Below are positions 23,851-35,117 of a DNA stretch of 64,000 nt, in pieces (position 1 is the stretch's first letter; the number at the start of each line of letters is the position of its first letter). The stretch lies in the NCBI RefSeq assembly GCF_964340395.1, contig NC_135551.1:30529455-30593454 (forward strand). Direction: 5' to 3'. Below the pieces are notes generated by a model, which was not told the origin of the DNA, made no database searches, and saw only the letters and a program-made list of their open reading frames with translations. The DNA is from Glandiceps talaboti. Its lineage: Eukaryota; Hemichordata; Enteropneusta; Spengelidae. The translations under genes were made by a program, and so were the position numbers.

Positions 23851-25474
23851 TATTTGATCATCGATGAGAATGGTTCATGAACATTTTACAATGTCAGAAC
23901 ACATTTAATTTCTTATAAGCCACCATACAGAGTCTTACTTTTCTTAGATTGAACATTTGCAATGATGAGATATCATCACACTATTGAAAAAATAAAACTT
24001 GTTATTTACTGATACTTAAATTGTCGACATGAACTCATACAAACTATGTAAAGGCTGCATTTTTTATTTATTACTCACGCTAGGTATATATCTATATATT
24101 AATACTGAAACCCAAATTCAATTCAGCTCACCTGTTTTGCCATTAATTATAAATTTCCACAAATTCAGATTTAAGAAAAAAAACACTTCTGTAAAGAATT
24201 CAGTGTGAATTGACCCCAGAATAGAAGGTTTTTAGTTGGAGAATTTTAGATACCAACCAGAAATGTAAATGAAGCCTCAAATGGGTAAATTAATTATAAT
24301 TAATAAATAGACGGGATTTATAGAAACTTTAAAAGCATGTCATATCTAATAAACTTTCTAAATCTATTATTAAACAATACAATTTGTGAAATGTATAGAC
24401 ATGTAGTGTCCAAACAATTAGACAGGGTGATAACATTTGACCACAACGAATGAAGTGTTAATAGATCAGCTGTCCAGTAATTACTTAGACACGCTACCAG
24501 AAAATACCAACTAATAGACTAACATAGCAAATAAGACCAGCTCCTAATTACAGTAATGAGTTCCCTTGATGCACACTCTTTTGTCTGTATAATAGAATTA
24601 CTACAAGAGGTTTTAACCATTATGTACAAGTTTAGCCTTGGAATCCATGCTGTCATGTCTAGCACTAGAATGTTGTTCTGTCTAGCAATAGAACGTGGAT
24701 ATGTTTTCAGGCATCAAATGTTAAAGTCTTTTGAGTGATGACATGACTTGATAAACTCTGGGAAGAATTACCATATAAATTTGATAATGACTTTCAACCA
24801 ACCACTAAGATAGCAACACACACTCAACACATTACATGGACGATAACGATCTGCTTTTAGAGGCTGTTGAAAATAGCCTTGTATCAGAATTTACTTATAT
24901 ACCTACTATACCCAAATAAAATATAATAACTTATTAAATTCACATGACCTAGTTTAGTAGGGTGGGTCATTTCCACCAGTATGGTACCTTACAGTAATAA
25001 ATGTTTATTTTACTGCAAATATTAATTTTATACCTAGAATCCATATACTATCCTAAGTGTACAACGTCTTTGATGAGATACTTTTAAATTACAAATGTAA
25101 ATAACAATGAAATTCTCACTCCTAATAGTTGGGGCAGGTCAATTTCCACCCATGCAGTATGTACCAGTCATAAATATCAGATAGTTTTATGCTGTTGTAA
25201 ACATGACAACTTTGAAGTTTACTTTGTACTTGTGTCGTATCCAATTATTGAGTATATGCATACAGTACAGACTTAGTATGGTTTACATGAGTACAGGTTA
25301 CAATGCTTTAACCATAAAAAAAACTGACTTATAATTATATTACAGTCATTAAAATCTCTACTCAGTAGAATTGACTGAGTACTTGTATTTTACAGGTACA
25401 TTAAACCATGCTAAGATAAGAGTTGAAGGGTTTAGGAATTGGGCCATGTTCAAGGCTACAAAAATGGGTCATGG
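23851..25474. other. AT-rich sequence, no gene seen
   Basis: Unique AT-rich DNA. A diverged duplication near 24957 and 25128 shares GGTCATTTCCACC/GGTCAATTTCCACC and nearby TATG.TACC phrases. Confidence 0.5.
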
Positions 25475-25808
25475 ACATACATACATACATACATACATAC
25501 ATACATACATACATACATACATACATACATACATACATACATACATACATACATACATACATACATACATACATACATACATACATACATACATACATAC
25601 ATACATACATACATACATACATACATACATACATACATACATACATACATACATACATACATACATACATACATACATACATACATACATACATACATAC
25701 ATACATACATACATACATACATACATACATACATACATACATACATACATACATACATACATACATACATACATACATACATACATACATACATACATAC
25801 ATACATAC
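25475..25808. repeat. (ACAT)n microsatellite, ~83 copies
   Basis: 334 bp of perfect ACAT repeats without an interruption. All six-frame open frames of 109-165 codons here (YIHT and MYVC peptides) are artefacts of a stop-free tetranucleotide. Perfect purity implies recent expansion. Confidence 0.98.
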
Positions 25809-26822
25809 CAGGGTAATTATCAAAACACCATATGGAGACATGATGACTGTCAAGTACTGTTAGCATAGAGCCTGAAAAGAGATGTAGTAGCTATAAAAGG
25901 GGAGGGTACCTTGTACAAGACTCAACTTTAACTTTTGGGCTTGGCAATTGTAGTCAAATTTCTCCAAGTAAACTGTTTCAACTACAATTTTCCTTATGGG
26001 GTCAGGAATTATACTTTCAGTATAAGATTCCTAGAGACTACCACCTTATAAATTTGAAAGTCAATCTTTGGCAGTCTGTATACTCTTGACTACTGTTACC
26101 ATTTTGAACCCTGTTGTATTAAACATTAATACAGGGAGGTCATTCGGGTTTATAAATTCTTGTTACAGCAATGGAAGAAATTACAATCTTTCTAGACTCC
26201 TTACATAAAACCAAAATTGCTGTTAATCTTGTAAACCATCTCAGGAACACATGCAGGTCGATATACCTACTTCAGAGATTATGCTAGGATTTGGTAACCC
26301 TAGTAACACAGGGGGTGGGAAAGTCTGGTCAAACAAATAATAAATTTCTATAACTTGTGCCATTTGTGATGGTGACTCTTAATAAATACCCTGGGAACTC
26401 AGGTAGATTTCACAAACTATACACACACTGTATTAGCTTCCATTTTTTGATACCATACATGCTTGTATTTGACATGCAGGTTGACATAACTGGTTTATTA
26501 TCATTATAATAATACTCATATGCATTACAATGATGACAACTTTGTACATAAAAAAAATTCAAAACTGAAATAACATAGAAGAAAGTGTGATGTACATGTA
26601 TGTGTAACAGTGACAGTCCATTATTCTGTTCTCTGTATGGGGTCAGGAATTATACTTTTAGTGTAAGATGCCTTGAGATAGCTATACTGAAACCAAAGAT
26701 GCATTATACATTTAGGTAAAAGTCACTTGTTATAGACTTCAAATAAAACATATGCTACTAGTATTAGAGATATCATTCTGTATTTGATGATCGTTCTAAT
26801 GATAATGTACACATCAACTGAC
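25809..26822. other. AT-rich sequence with a dispersed 45-bp duplication
   Basis: No gene seen. GGGGTCAGGAATTATACTTT plus AGTRTAAGAT occurs at about 25998 and again at about 26639, about 640 bp apart, as direct copies. Confidence 0.6.
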
Positions 26823-27113
26823 ATTTGATGAGGTAATACTTGCATGTACCAATCAACAGGTGGTATTTGATGAGGTAATAGTGCATGTACCAATCAACAG
26901 GTGGTATTTGATGAGGTAATAGTGCATGTACCAATCAACAGGTGGTATTTGATGAGGTATTAGTGCATGTACCAATCAACAGGTGGTATTTGATGAGGTA
27001 ATAGTGCATGCACCAATCAACAGGTGGTATTTCATGAGGTAATAGTGCATGTACCAATCAACAGGTGGTATTTGATGAGGTAATAGTGCATGCACCAATC
27101 AACAGGTGGTATT
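26823..27113. repeat. 41-bp minisatellite, seven units
   Basis: Seven units of about 41 bp with CAATCAACAGGTGGTATTTG and ATGAGGTAATAGTGCATGTA; divergence is only a few bases per unit. Confidence 0.93.
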
Positions 27114-27297
27114 CACTTAATATTCATATTTGACACAGTCTCATAACAGTAATAATTTCATTTTACACAGTTCTTTTACGGTTTATGCTAACTCAGCCAT
27201 AAAGTCTGGTAATCATAACCAAGTTACCCTTTAATATACACTACTTCAAGAGAGAACACACAACTAAAGCATACAGGAATAAATCCTTCACATGGCC

Positions 27298-27555
27298 ACC
27301 TCTATCCTACCAGGTCTCTATCCTACCAGGTCTCTATCCTACCAGGTCTCTAGCCAACCAGGTCTCTAGCCTACCAGGTCTCTATCCTACCAGGTCTCTA
27401 TCCTACCATGTCTCTATCCTACTAGGTCTCTAGCCTACCAGGTCTCTAGCCTACCAGGTCTCTATCCTACCAGGTCTCTATCCTACCAGGTCTCTATCCT
27501 ACCAGGTCTCTATCCTACCAGGCCTCTATCCTACCAGGCCTCTATCCTACCTGGA
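27298..27555. repeat. 16-bp minisatellite, ~16 units
   Basis: About 16 units of CTCTATCCTACCAGGT, with variants CTCTAGCCTACCAGGT and a terminal CCTGGAT. Confidence 0.93.
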
Positions 27556-29373
27556 TTCCACATGTAGTAAATAACAGATAATTTCACAAAAAGAAACACA
27601 TTAGTTAAAAGCATCCTTCTTATTCCACTAATATAGTACAGAACTGACACACCACAGTATATCATTTCCTCAATAATTATATGAAAATTGTTTGCTTTCG
27701 AGTCAAATTTTTATTTTTTACATATCTTAAGAATGGGGTACACTTTATAATTTCTGTGTTCAATTTTTAGAGATAATTTCTTGTATTGTTACTGTTTCAA
27801 TAGTTATTTTGTTGGTAGTAAAAAATTCTACTCATTGGGTCAAAACATTACTTGGAAGTGAAATTTTTTGACTCTCTGACTAGAAATTTTCATAACTAAG
27901 AATGAAACCAGAGTACGTGAACATTCATTCTCGCAATGAATTTGCTGTTGTTAGCATTCTTAGTGATGTTGTTTTTAATATGCACTGAAGCTATAGTTGT
28001 GTATTAAAGTAATTATGCAGACTCCTAACTCAATCTCTGAAAACCATGAAAATAAAAAATAACATTATTGGAGAATTTCACACATGATTGAATGTAATAA
28101 AGTGAAGACAGACAGAAGTCAGACCAAAATCAATTAAATGCTTAGCCAAGTTTTTACCATTTTTTAATTGGACATTTTTAATTTAATATGCCTGACTGGA
28201 TGAACTTTTACTGGTCAGAATTAATAAGATATAACATGATTATCAAACCCGAATGTGAAAAAATGGGATTAATCTGCCTTTCACAAATCGACATCATGAG
28301 TTACTTATTCTAACCTGATACAAATAAATCAGGTAGGTTATCTAGTGAGAAGAAACCATCTATAATGTGCTGACTGATTGGAAAGTAGATTGAATCTGAT
28401 TATACCCTTTAAGAATGAAATCGGTAAAAACATGCAGCATCCAATTTGACACAAGTCAGAGAGAAGCATATTATTCACACAGGTAAAAACACACTGCCAC
28501 AAAATTGACACAAGTCAGAGGGGAGAATATTATTCACATAGATTAGAAGTAATTGGATAAATGAGAGAAAATTACTGATTGTGTAAGTTTAATCTATTTA
28601 TAGAAAGAAATTATCTTCTGAATTCAGATACTTTCAACCAAAGGCTACTAGTCAAAATGTTATCAAAATCATCTTTCTTTTTCTGATCATGTTATCATCA
28701 CATTCAATTTTTACAGAGAGAAAGAAATAATATTTTGAATTCATCCAATTTCAACCAAAATCATTATGTAATTAAAATTGTAAAAAGTTATGAAACAATT
28801 ATTATTCATTTGCTGACTGCATAATGCCATTCATTATTTATTTATTTATACAGTAAAAGAAATAATATTTTGAATTCAGACAATTTCAACCAAAGTCACA
28901 ACATAGTCAGATTCTTTTAGTCACTGATTGTGTTGTGTTAATCATTTACTGACGATTCACAGAAAGAAATGATATTCTAAATCAACCAATTTCAATCAAA
29001 GTATTTGGCTTAGTAAAAATATTGTAAACATTACCATCACTAAATTTGCTAACTGTGTAAAGTACAATATTTGCATAAATTGATGAGTTGACAGAATTAA
29101 GAAACTGTGGCTGAATTCTATTGCCATAAATATTCTACAGTTTGTATTAACTTGTCAGCATCATATCACCTAGCTGATCCTTACATCGTGTCGTCTTAAT
29201 TACTTGACTGTCTCCAGGGTGATTATAGTCACTTGACAGTTAATACTTGATTTGAAAACAGTCTACCATCTGGTGATGTATATGTCTTGTGATGATTGAT
29301 AGTTTATACACAAGCTAGGGTATACATAAACTATATGAAAACCAGTTTTTAATTTATGTCTACCTTAACTTGT
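27556..29373. other. AT-rich sequence with decayed long-period repeats
   Basis: No gene seen. TTGACACAAGTCAGAG plus TATTATTCACA is duplicated at about 28446 and 28505. A ~105-140-bp unit with AGAAAGAAAT.AT, GAATTCA and TTTCAACCAAA recurs near 28611, 28718, 28856 and 28960, an old four-copy tandem array. Confidence 0.6.
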
Positions 29374-30035
29374 CTACAGTAAGTTTTCCATAGTAGTTTT
29401 AGTTTACAGTAAGCTTTCCATGGTAGTATTGTACCCTGTTTACAGTAAGTTTTCCACGGTAGTATTGTACCCTGTCTACAGTAAGCTTTCCATAGTAGTT
29501 TTAGTTTACAGTAAGTATTCCATGGTAGTATTGTACCCTGTCTACAGTAAGTATTCCATGGTAGTATTGTACCCTGTCTACAGTAAGCTTTCCATAGTAG
29601 TTTTAGTCTACAGTAAGTTTTCCATGGTAGTATTGTACCCTGTCTACAGTAAGCTTTCCATAGTAGTTTGAGTTTACAGTAAGTATTCCATGGTAGTATT
29701 GTACCCTGTCTACAGTAAGCTTTCCATAGTAGTTTTAGTCTACAGTAAGTTTTCCATGGTAGTATTGTACCCAGTCTACAGTAAGCTTTCCATGGTAGTT
29801 TTAGTCTACAGTAAGTTTTCCATGGTAGTATTGTACCCAGTCTACAGTAAGCTTTCCATGGTAGTTTTAGTTTACAGTAAGTATTCCATGGTAGTATTGT
29901 ACCCAGTCTACAGTAAGCTTTCCATGGTAGTTTTAGTCTACAGTAAGTTTTCCATGGTAGTATTGTACCCAGTCTACAGTAAGCTTTCCATAGTAGTTTT
30001 AGTTTACACTAAGTTTTCCATGGTTGTATTAAAAC
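29374..30035. repeat. 66-bp dimeric minisatellite, ~10 units
   Basis: Alternating ~30-bp (TCTACAGTAAGCTTTCCATA with GTAGTTTTAG) and ~36-bp (TCTACAGTAAGTTTTCCATG with GTAGTATTGTACCCTG) subunits make a 66-bp higher-order unit. Because 66 is divisible by three, open frames (29420-29671 and 29690-30040) translate into a 22-residue peptide repeat starting MVVLYPVYSK. A single TGA separates the two frames. I regard this as periodicity rather than a gene. Confidence 0.9.
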
Positions 30036-30040
30036 AGTAA

Positions 30041-31230
30041 GTGTTACAGTACATTGACAAACATCTGGTCAATATCAAGAGATACCAACAACATACTATC
30101 ACTAGTCATCATGACTATATACAGTCCATCAGGTGTGTATCTAACTCATTCTGTATCCATCACACCAGTCTCGCTAATCTCTCTTCAATGGATATTTTTC
30201 TGGCTGACATAGTCAAACTAAATGATGAATTTATTCCCATGACTTCTCCCCTCCGTCATCATTTCTCTGCAGTCTGCCCGACGCCAATATTCCTGCTTCA
30301 ATAAAATCTAAGCTCATTTCTCTCCGGAGGTTATGATTTCAGCTTGACTGAGTTTTACTGATTGGGTCAAAAATTTGCAAATACAGTCTTAGATTTCAGA
30401 GATTCAAAATTACACCATATTATAGAAACACTGCTCTCAGTTTATACTTGATGAACTTATTTATGAACTATTAAGTTTGGATGTTGCCATGGCTACACAA
30501 GACAAATTTCTAATATGCTAATATTACATAATTAACATAATTTATGCAGATTTGTAGCCAATTTTAGTAGTGTAATTAAAAGTTCAGTACACCCACCAAG
30601 AAATGTGCACATTTAGAAAAACATGAAATAAGAATCACATGTACAAGTGAGTTTAAATGATATTATTTGGAAACATCACTTTCCCAAATCTTTATAACCA
30701 CTTGCTTCTGTTGGCCAAGAGACACATTTACTCTATGAAGATGAAAAACTTGAAACCGCACTTTGCACTATACTTGAACCATGTGAAATACAATTATTAC
30801 TGTGAGTATATTATAGCTGTTAACAAAGACAAACTTGAAAGGCACTGTAACAAATGGATAACAATACACCATCTTATTATGTAAAACAAGAGCAACTTAT
30901 ATTGTAAACAACTGAAGTTACCAATAAAATCTTATAAATATAAAAAAAAAAACTGATTTTAATTGATTTTCATATTTGTCACATTACCCTTTTCTACACA
31001 TGTATTTAAGACAAATATCGGTGTCTCTGTTGCTATAATAATCATCAAATTGATTTTTGGGTCCATACCCAAAAATCAGTGCCCCCAATGCAATCACAAT
31101 TTCAACCTATTATTATTATTACTACTTACGGATAAAATTAACCTTTTACTCAACATGTACAATGTCTAATTATTGGTATGTTAACAATTTTCAGTGAATA
31201 TATTGTTGGTTGGCTGATCAGAAAAATATA
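30041..31230. other. AT-rich sequence, no gene seen
   Basis: An 87-codon frame at 30041-30304 follows the minisatellite and has mixed composition but no recognised motif. The remainder is unique AT-rich DNA. Confidence 0.45.
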
Positions 31231-31525
31231 CAAAATGATTATAATAATAATAATGTATGTTATCATAAATTTTGCGTTAAGATTTACCTGAATATTTCAT
31301 CCCTTATCATACAAACATATGTCTTTATCGGTCAATGTTTTACCACTTACACCAGGAGCCTAACGGTGGGCAATGGTTCTTCACAAGTTTTATTACAAAA
31401 TGATTATAATAATAATAATGTATGTTATCATAAATTTTGCGTTAGATTTACCTGAATATTTCATCCCTTATCATACAAACATATGTCTTAATATTTGGTC
31501 AATATTTTACCATTTACACCAGGAC
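31231..31525. repeat. 165-bp tandem duplication
   Basis: 31231-31352 and 31396-31525 share AAAATGATTATAATAATAAT, ATAAATTTTGCGTTA and GATTTACCTGAATATTTCAT almost exactly, ending at TACACCAGGA. Confidence 0.9.
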
Positions 31526-32434
31526 AGAAGAAAGACAACACAACAGATTACGCTTTCAGAAACAACAACAACCCCAGAGACAGTCTCAACAGTTCAAGAT
31601 GGTTCACCTACTTAGGATGAAAAGAGATATTCACCCGGCACTGATTACATTCTTCAGCTTGTTACCATGACAACCAAGGTTTACATCAAGACATCCGACT
31701 TCCTTTGCAATCTAGTTTCTTATACTTTCAATTAGTAATCTCTCTTTGAATACTAAGGCCAAAGTGCCTGACAGTTTCATATACAACTGTACTTGTTTAT
31801 GTCATTTTAATGCAACCACAGGAATATTGTTGATGAAGGATGATGTACTAAGGAAGTATTCACTGATTCTGACATGGAGGTGCAAACAACAGGAAAATGA
31901 CTGATTTCAAATCTTTATACAAAGGCATGTTATTTCATTTGATGAGATTTAGACATTTACTTCATTCAGACACAAAACCCCCGTTAGCAATTTTATAATG
32001 GTACAGTGTAACTATAGTGATACACTTTTTGTCAAAAAACCTTAGCATTTGGGTGTTTGAGACACACACAATTCTTGTTCGAAACACACACAATCCTTGT
32101 TCGAAACATACACAATCCTGGTCATAAGACCTTAGCATTTGCCGTTTTGTGCAACAATTTACTCTAAAACAGGACACATCAAAAGATGCGTCAGTTCCAG
32201 GCGACAAAACAAACACCCCAGTCGAAACCACACCAACTTGTGTCTGCATCAACTCTCATTGACGGAACCCTTGATGTCTTCTGTTTTAGAGTAAATTGTT
32301 GCAGAAAACAACCAAATGCTAAGGTCTTATGACCAGAATTGAGGTGTTCGAAACACACTGAATCCTGGTCATAAGAGTTTAGCATTTGGGCATTTTCTGC
32401 AACAATTTACTCTAAAACAGCACACATCAAAGGG

Positions 32435-32595
32435 CCGTCAACACGGATTGACAGTTCGGGTAGTCTACAGGACGGGTGTTTTCGGTGACCAACACCCCGT
32501 ACAATTCTGACTCTCCGACGCGTCGCGATGCCCCAGCAGTGGCAGTCGCTCGATCATGGATTGGTGGGTACCCCGGCTTGTTAGCGAAATTTCAT
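32435..32595 (-). pseudogene. Coding-like fragment inside the 32-kb unit
   Basis: On the minus strand a frame of about 50 codons, entering near 32590 and ending at a TGA just inside the arm near 32428, has balanced composition (for example GYPPIHDRATATAG and LYGVLVTENTRPVDYPN) and CpG-rich codons such as TCG, CGA, CGC. I do not recognise the family. No ATG opens it, so it would be an exon or a captured fragment. Confidence 0.3.
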
Positions 32596-32719
32596 ATGTA
32601 CCCCTTTTCAGTTAATATTTCAATGAAAAAGAACCCCCCTTTTTTTATATAGTGAATCTGGGAGAAAATCACTTCAAAAACCCCATTCTTTCCGAAATCC
32701 GGGAAGTTTTACCTTCAAC

Positions 32720-32792
32720 TAGCTCTGGATTTCTATGCTACGGGGTTTCGACACGTCGTGTCAAAACCCCGTAGCGTATAAATCCAGAGCTA
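32720..32792. mobile_element. 73-bp hairpin insertion with perfect 10-bp TSD
   Basis: TAGCTCTGGATTTCTATGCT, ACGGGGTTT and GACACG are followed, after a single central T, by CGTGTC, AAACCCCGT and the complement ending AAATCCAGAGCTA. Arms are 36 bp with three to four mismatches. TACCTTCAAC flanks it exactly at 32710-32719 and 32793-32802. This is a tiny, recently inserted palindromic element; its transcript would fold into a pre-miRNA-sized hairpin. The 10-bp TSD fits Mutator-like transposition. Confidence 0.85.
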
Positions 32793-32814
32793 TACCTTCA
32801 ACGACACCTAATCC

Positions 32815-32818
<4 letters not shown>

Positions 32819-32897
<79 letters not shown>
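32819..32897. repeat. (AG)n microsatellite
   Basis: About 39 uninterrupted AG repeats; the RE and LS frames across it are repeat translations. Confidence 0.98.
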
Positions 32898-32900
<3 letters not shown>

Positions 32901-33002
32901 GGGGCATCGTACCCATATTCTCGGAGGGTGATCTGAAAAAGTACCACCTTTTTACGATTCAATGGACCTAGATGGCCGACGAGATGCGAAACATCCATTG
33001 GA

Positions 33003-33341
33003 CCGCGACCAAGAAAACAGGTCGTATATTGTGATATTGCGATTCTGAAGAGACACTTTCACGGTAGTCATGCTCGCAGACGGTGTACGCGTTTCGCTCA
33101 AGGGACGACTTACTCCGTATGCAAGCAGGACTACTATCACGGCAGAGTACCATCTAATTTGGATGAAGAATCATTGAAGTTTGAGCGTATCATACACCAC
33201 TTTTTAAAATTTGATGTAGACACTGGACGTACGTACTCTACGAAAAGACACAGCGAGAGAGGGATGAAAAAGGATCGATGGAGACACGAGAAACATCAAT
33301 GGAAAGCGGGATGGTCACCGAAAACACTGGACATCGCGTAG
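33003..33341 (+). pseudogene. Coding-like fragment, unknown family
   Basis: A plus-strand frame stays open from at least 33003 to a TAG at 33339-33341 (about 112 codons). It contains HFHGSHARRRCTRFAQG, QDYYHGRVPSNLDEESLKFE and KDRWRHEKHQWKAGWSPKTL. It is rich in His, Arg and Lys and lies in CpG-rich DNA unlike its surroundings. The minus strand is also open for 62 codons here, so coding status is unproven. No domain recognised; no ATG before 33240 in frame. Confidence 0.3.
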
Positions 33342-33686
33342 TAGACGTCTACTGACTGCTCGAGCGCTCTCTTCAACGTTGCAAGCGGCATTTGAGAGTT
33401 AATGTCAACAATTTACTCTGTTCGACAGACCAGAAGTTAGTGTGTCTTAGACACCACACGAAATTGTAACAGTGTGTAAAGCAGGATGCTTTGAAGAAGT
33501 CACCTCCGACTAACGCATCTTTTGATGTGTTCTGTGTTAGAGTAAATTGTAGCATAAAACGTCAAATGCTAAGGTCTTATGACCAGGATTCAGTGTGTCT
33601 CAAACAAGGATTGTGTGTGTCTCAAACAAGAATTGTGTGTGTCTCAAACACCCAAATGCTAAGGTTATATGACAAAAAGTGTATTA

Positions 33687-34931
33687 CCACATTGGTTTGA
33701 TTACAAGCTACCTTATTATACAACATAGAGTTTACAATTTACAGTTTCCGACTCTTAAAGTTAAACAAAAATATAATCAATCAATCAATCAATCAATAAG
33801 TGAATGAATATTTTGTGAGAAATTTGAACTGTTTACAATAAATCTTTATTCTAAATCAACATGCAATATCATCAGTGTAGCAAGCCTAGTAAAGCGTACA
33901 AAAAATAACATACATGTACCTGGTGACCTCAGCACTCCAATAACAATAATAGCTAGACTACTACTGCTATTGTACAGTTCTTGGGTTTTATTCATCCAAT
34001 TTATAGGTTTGACATGATCCATCTCTCATATAACTTACAAGTGATGTGAATACAAAAGTGTTCAATAAAGTCTATAAATAAATTCTGTAAAGTTTTATTT
34101 TTTTTTTATTTAGCACTGAAAATGTGCACAAAGGAAACAATCACTACAACTCAGTAGTTATACTACTAGGTCATTTGATGTCTTAACTTCACCCAAACTA
34201 ACACACTATCTAATAGTCTGTCAAGCTATAAAATTATATGTACAAGTAGAATGGACCTCATGGATCAATTTCTCTGAAAGTCAAATTGAATCTCTCCAAA
34301 CATTATTAATTTCTCCTGGTACATAAATTTTGAAGTAATAAACAAATTTTGGGGTCTACCATATTGATGTCAAGGAAATCAATATATTATAGGATTCCTT
34401 TATGGCTTTTAATTCTGATATCATTTTGACCACAATTTCTACAGTTTCTATGGTAACCCTTTATTATTTCTACTGATTCTAACTGAGACTGAGATTCTTG
34501 ATCAAAGTACAGTAACTAAAAGTTCAAGATGTTTAATTTCTGAAGCACATACTGCATTAGAATATTACCTAAGGAATCTTTTATTGAATAACTTCCAAAA
34601 CCATCCTTAGTTTTAAACAAATCATTATTACACAAAGTCTATGCAAAATTACATACAAAAAAATTGGTCAAGATTTTCAATGTCAGAAAATCATTTTGAT
34701 AATAATCATAATCAAAACAAATATATAAAATAAACGATACTAAAATAACAATATTAATGATACCAGAAATATCATTATTTAAACATTTTTCATTTTTAAT
34801 GACCACAATGTACACATACAGCGATGGATAAAACTGTTACATTGTGTTTCTATAGCAACAATGCAATGGAATTAACAATAAAATTATATGAGACTGATCA
34901 GAATTGAAATTTGACGTCAGCAATGTAGCAT
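33687..34931. other. AT-rich sequence, no gene seen
   Basis: Contains a short (CAAT)n tract near 33776-33796; otherwise unique AT-rich DNA. Confidence 0.5.
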
Positions 34932-35053
34932 GGCATGGTTTTAATAGCTAACACACCACAATTGTACCTTAGTATGGTTTTAATAGCTAACACGGCACGA
35001 TTATACCTTAGTATGGTTTTAATAGCTAACACGCCATGATTATACCTTAGTAG
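34932..35053. repeat. ~39-bp minisatellite, three units
   Basis: Three units of ATGGTTTTAATAGCTAACAC followed by a CACGATTATACCTTAG-type segment. Confidence 0.9.
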
Positions 35054-35117
35054 TGATGGCCATACATCGCATTCTACATCAAACTCAATTGGATTTTTAT
35101 AGCCTTGACACCTTTTC

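Larger units (their letters stand above)
32019..33686. mobile_element. 1.67-kb inverted-repeat unit with CpG-rich interior
   Basis: The left arm (about 32019-32192) and right arm (about 33510-33686) are inverted copies: TACACTTTTTGTC, CCTTAGCATTTGGGTGTTTG, GAGACACACACAATTCTTG and GTCATAAGACCTTAGCATTT recur in reverse complement on the right. A third, local palindrome at about 32266-32430 is made of the same arm sequence. The centre (about 32435-33480) has far more CpG than the rest of the window and several coding-like frames. No clear TSD. It is best read as a composite or fold-back DNA element that may have captured gene sequence. Confidence 0.65.

Noticed and set aside
25371-25868. Frames of 109-165 codons with YIHT or MYVC repeats
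   Set aside because: Stop-free ACAT microsatellite translation.
29420-30040. Two frames encoding a 22-residue repeat (MVVLYPVYSK...)
   Set aside because: The period of 66 bp is divisible by three, so frames stay open automatically. Variation falls on all codon positions alike as far as I can see, and a TGA splits the array.
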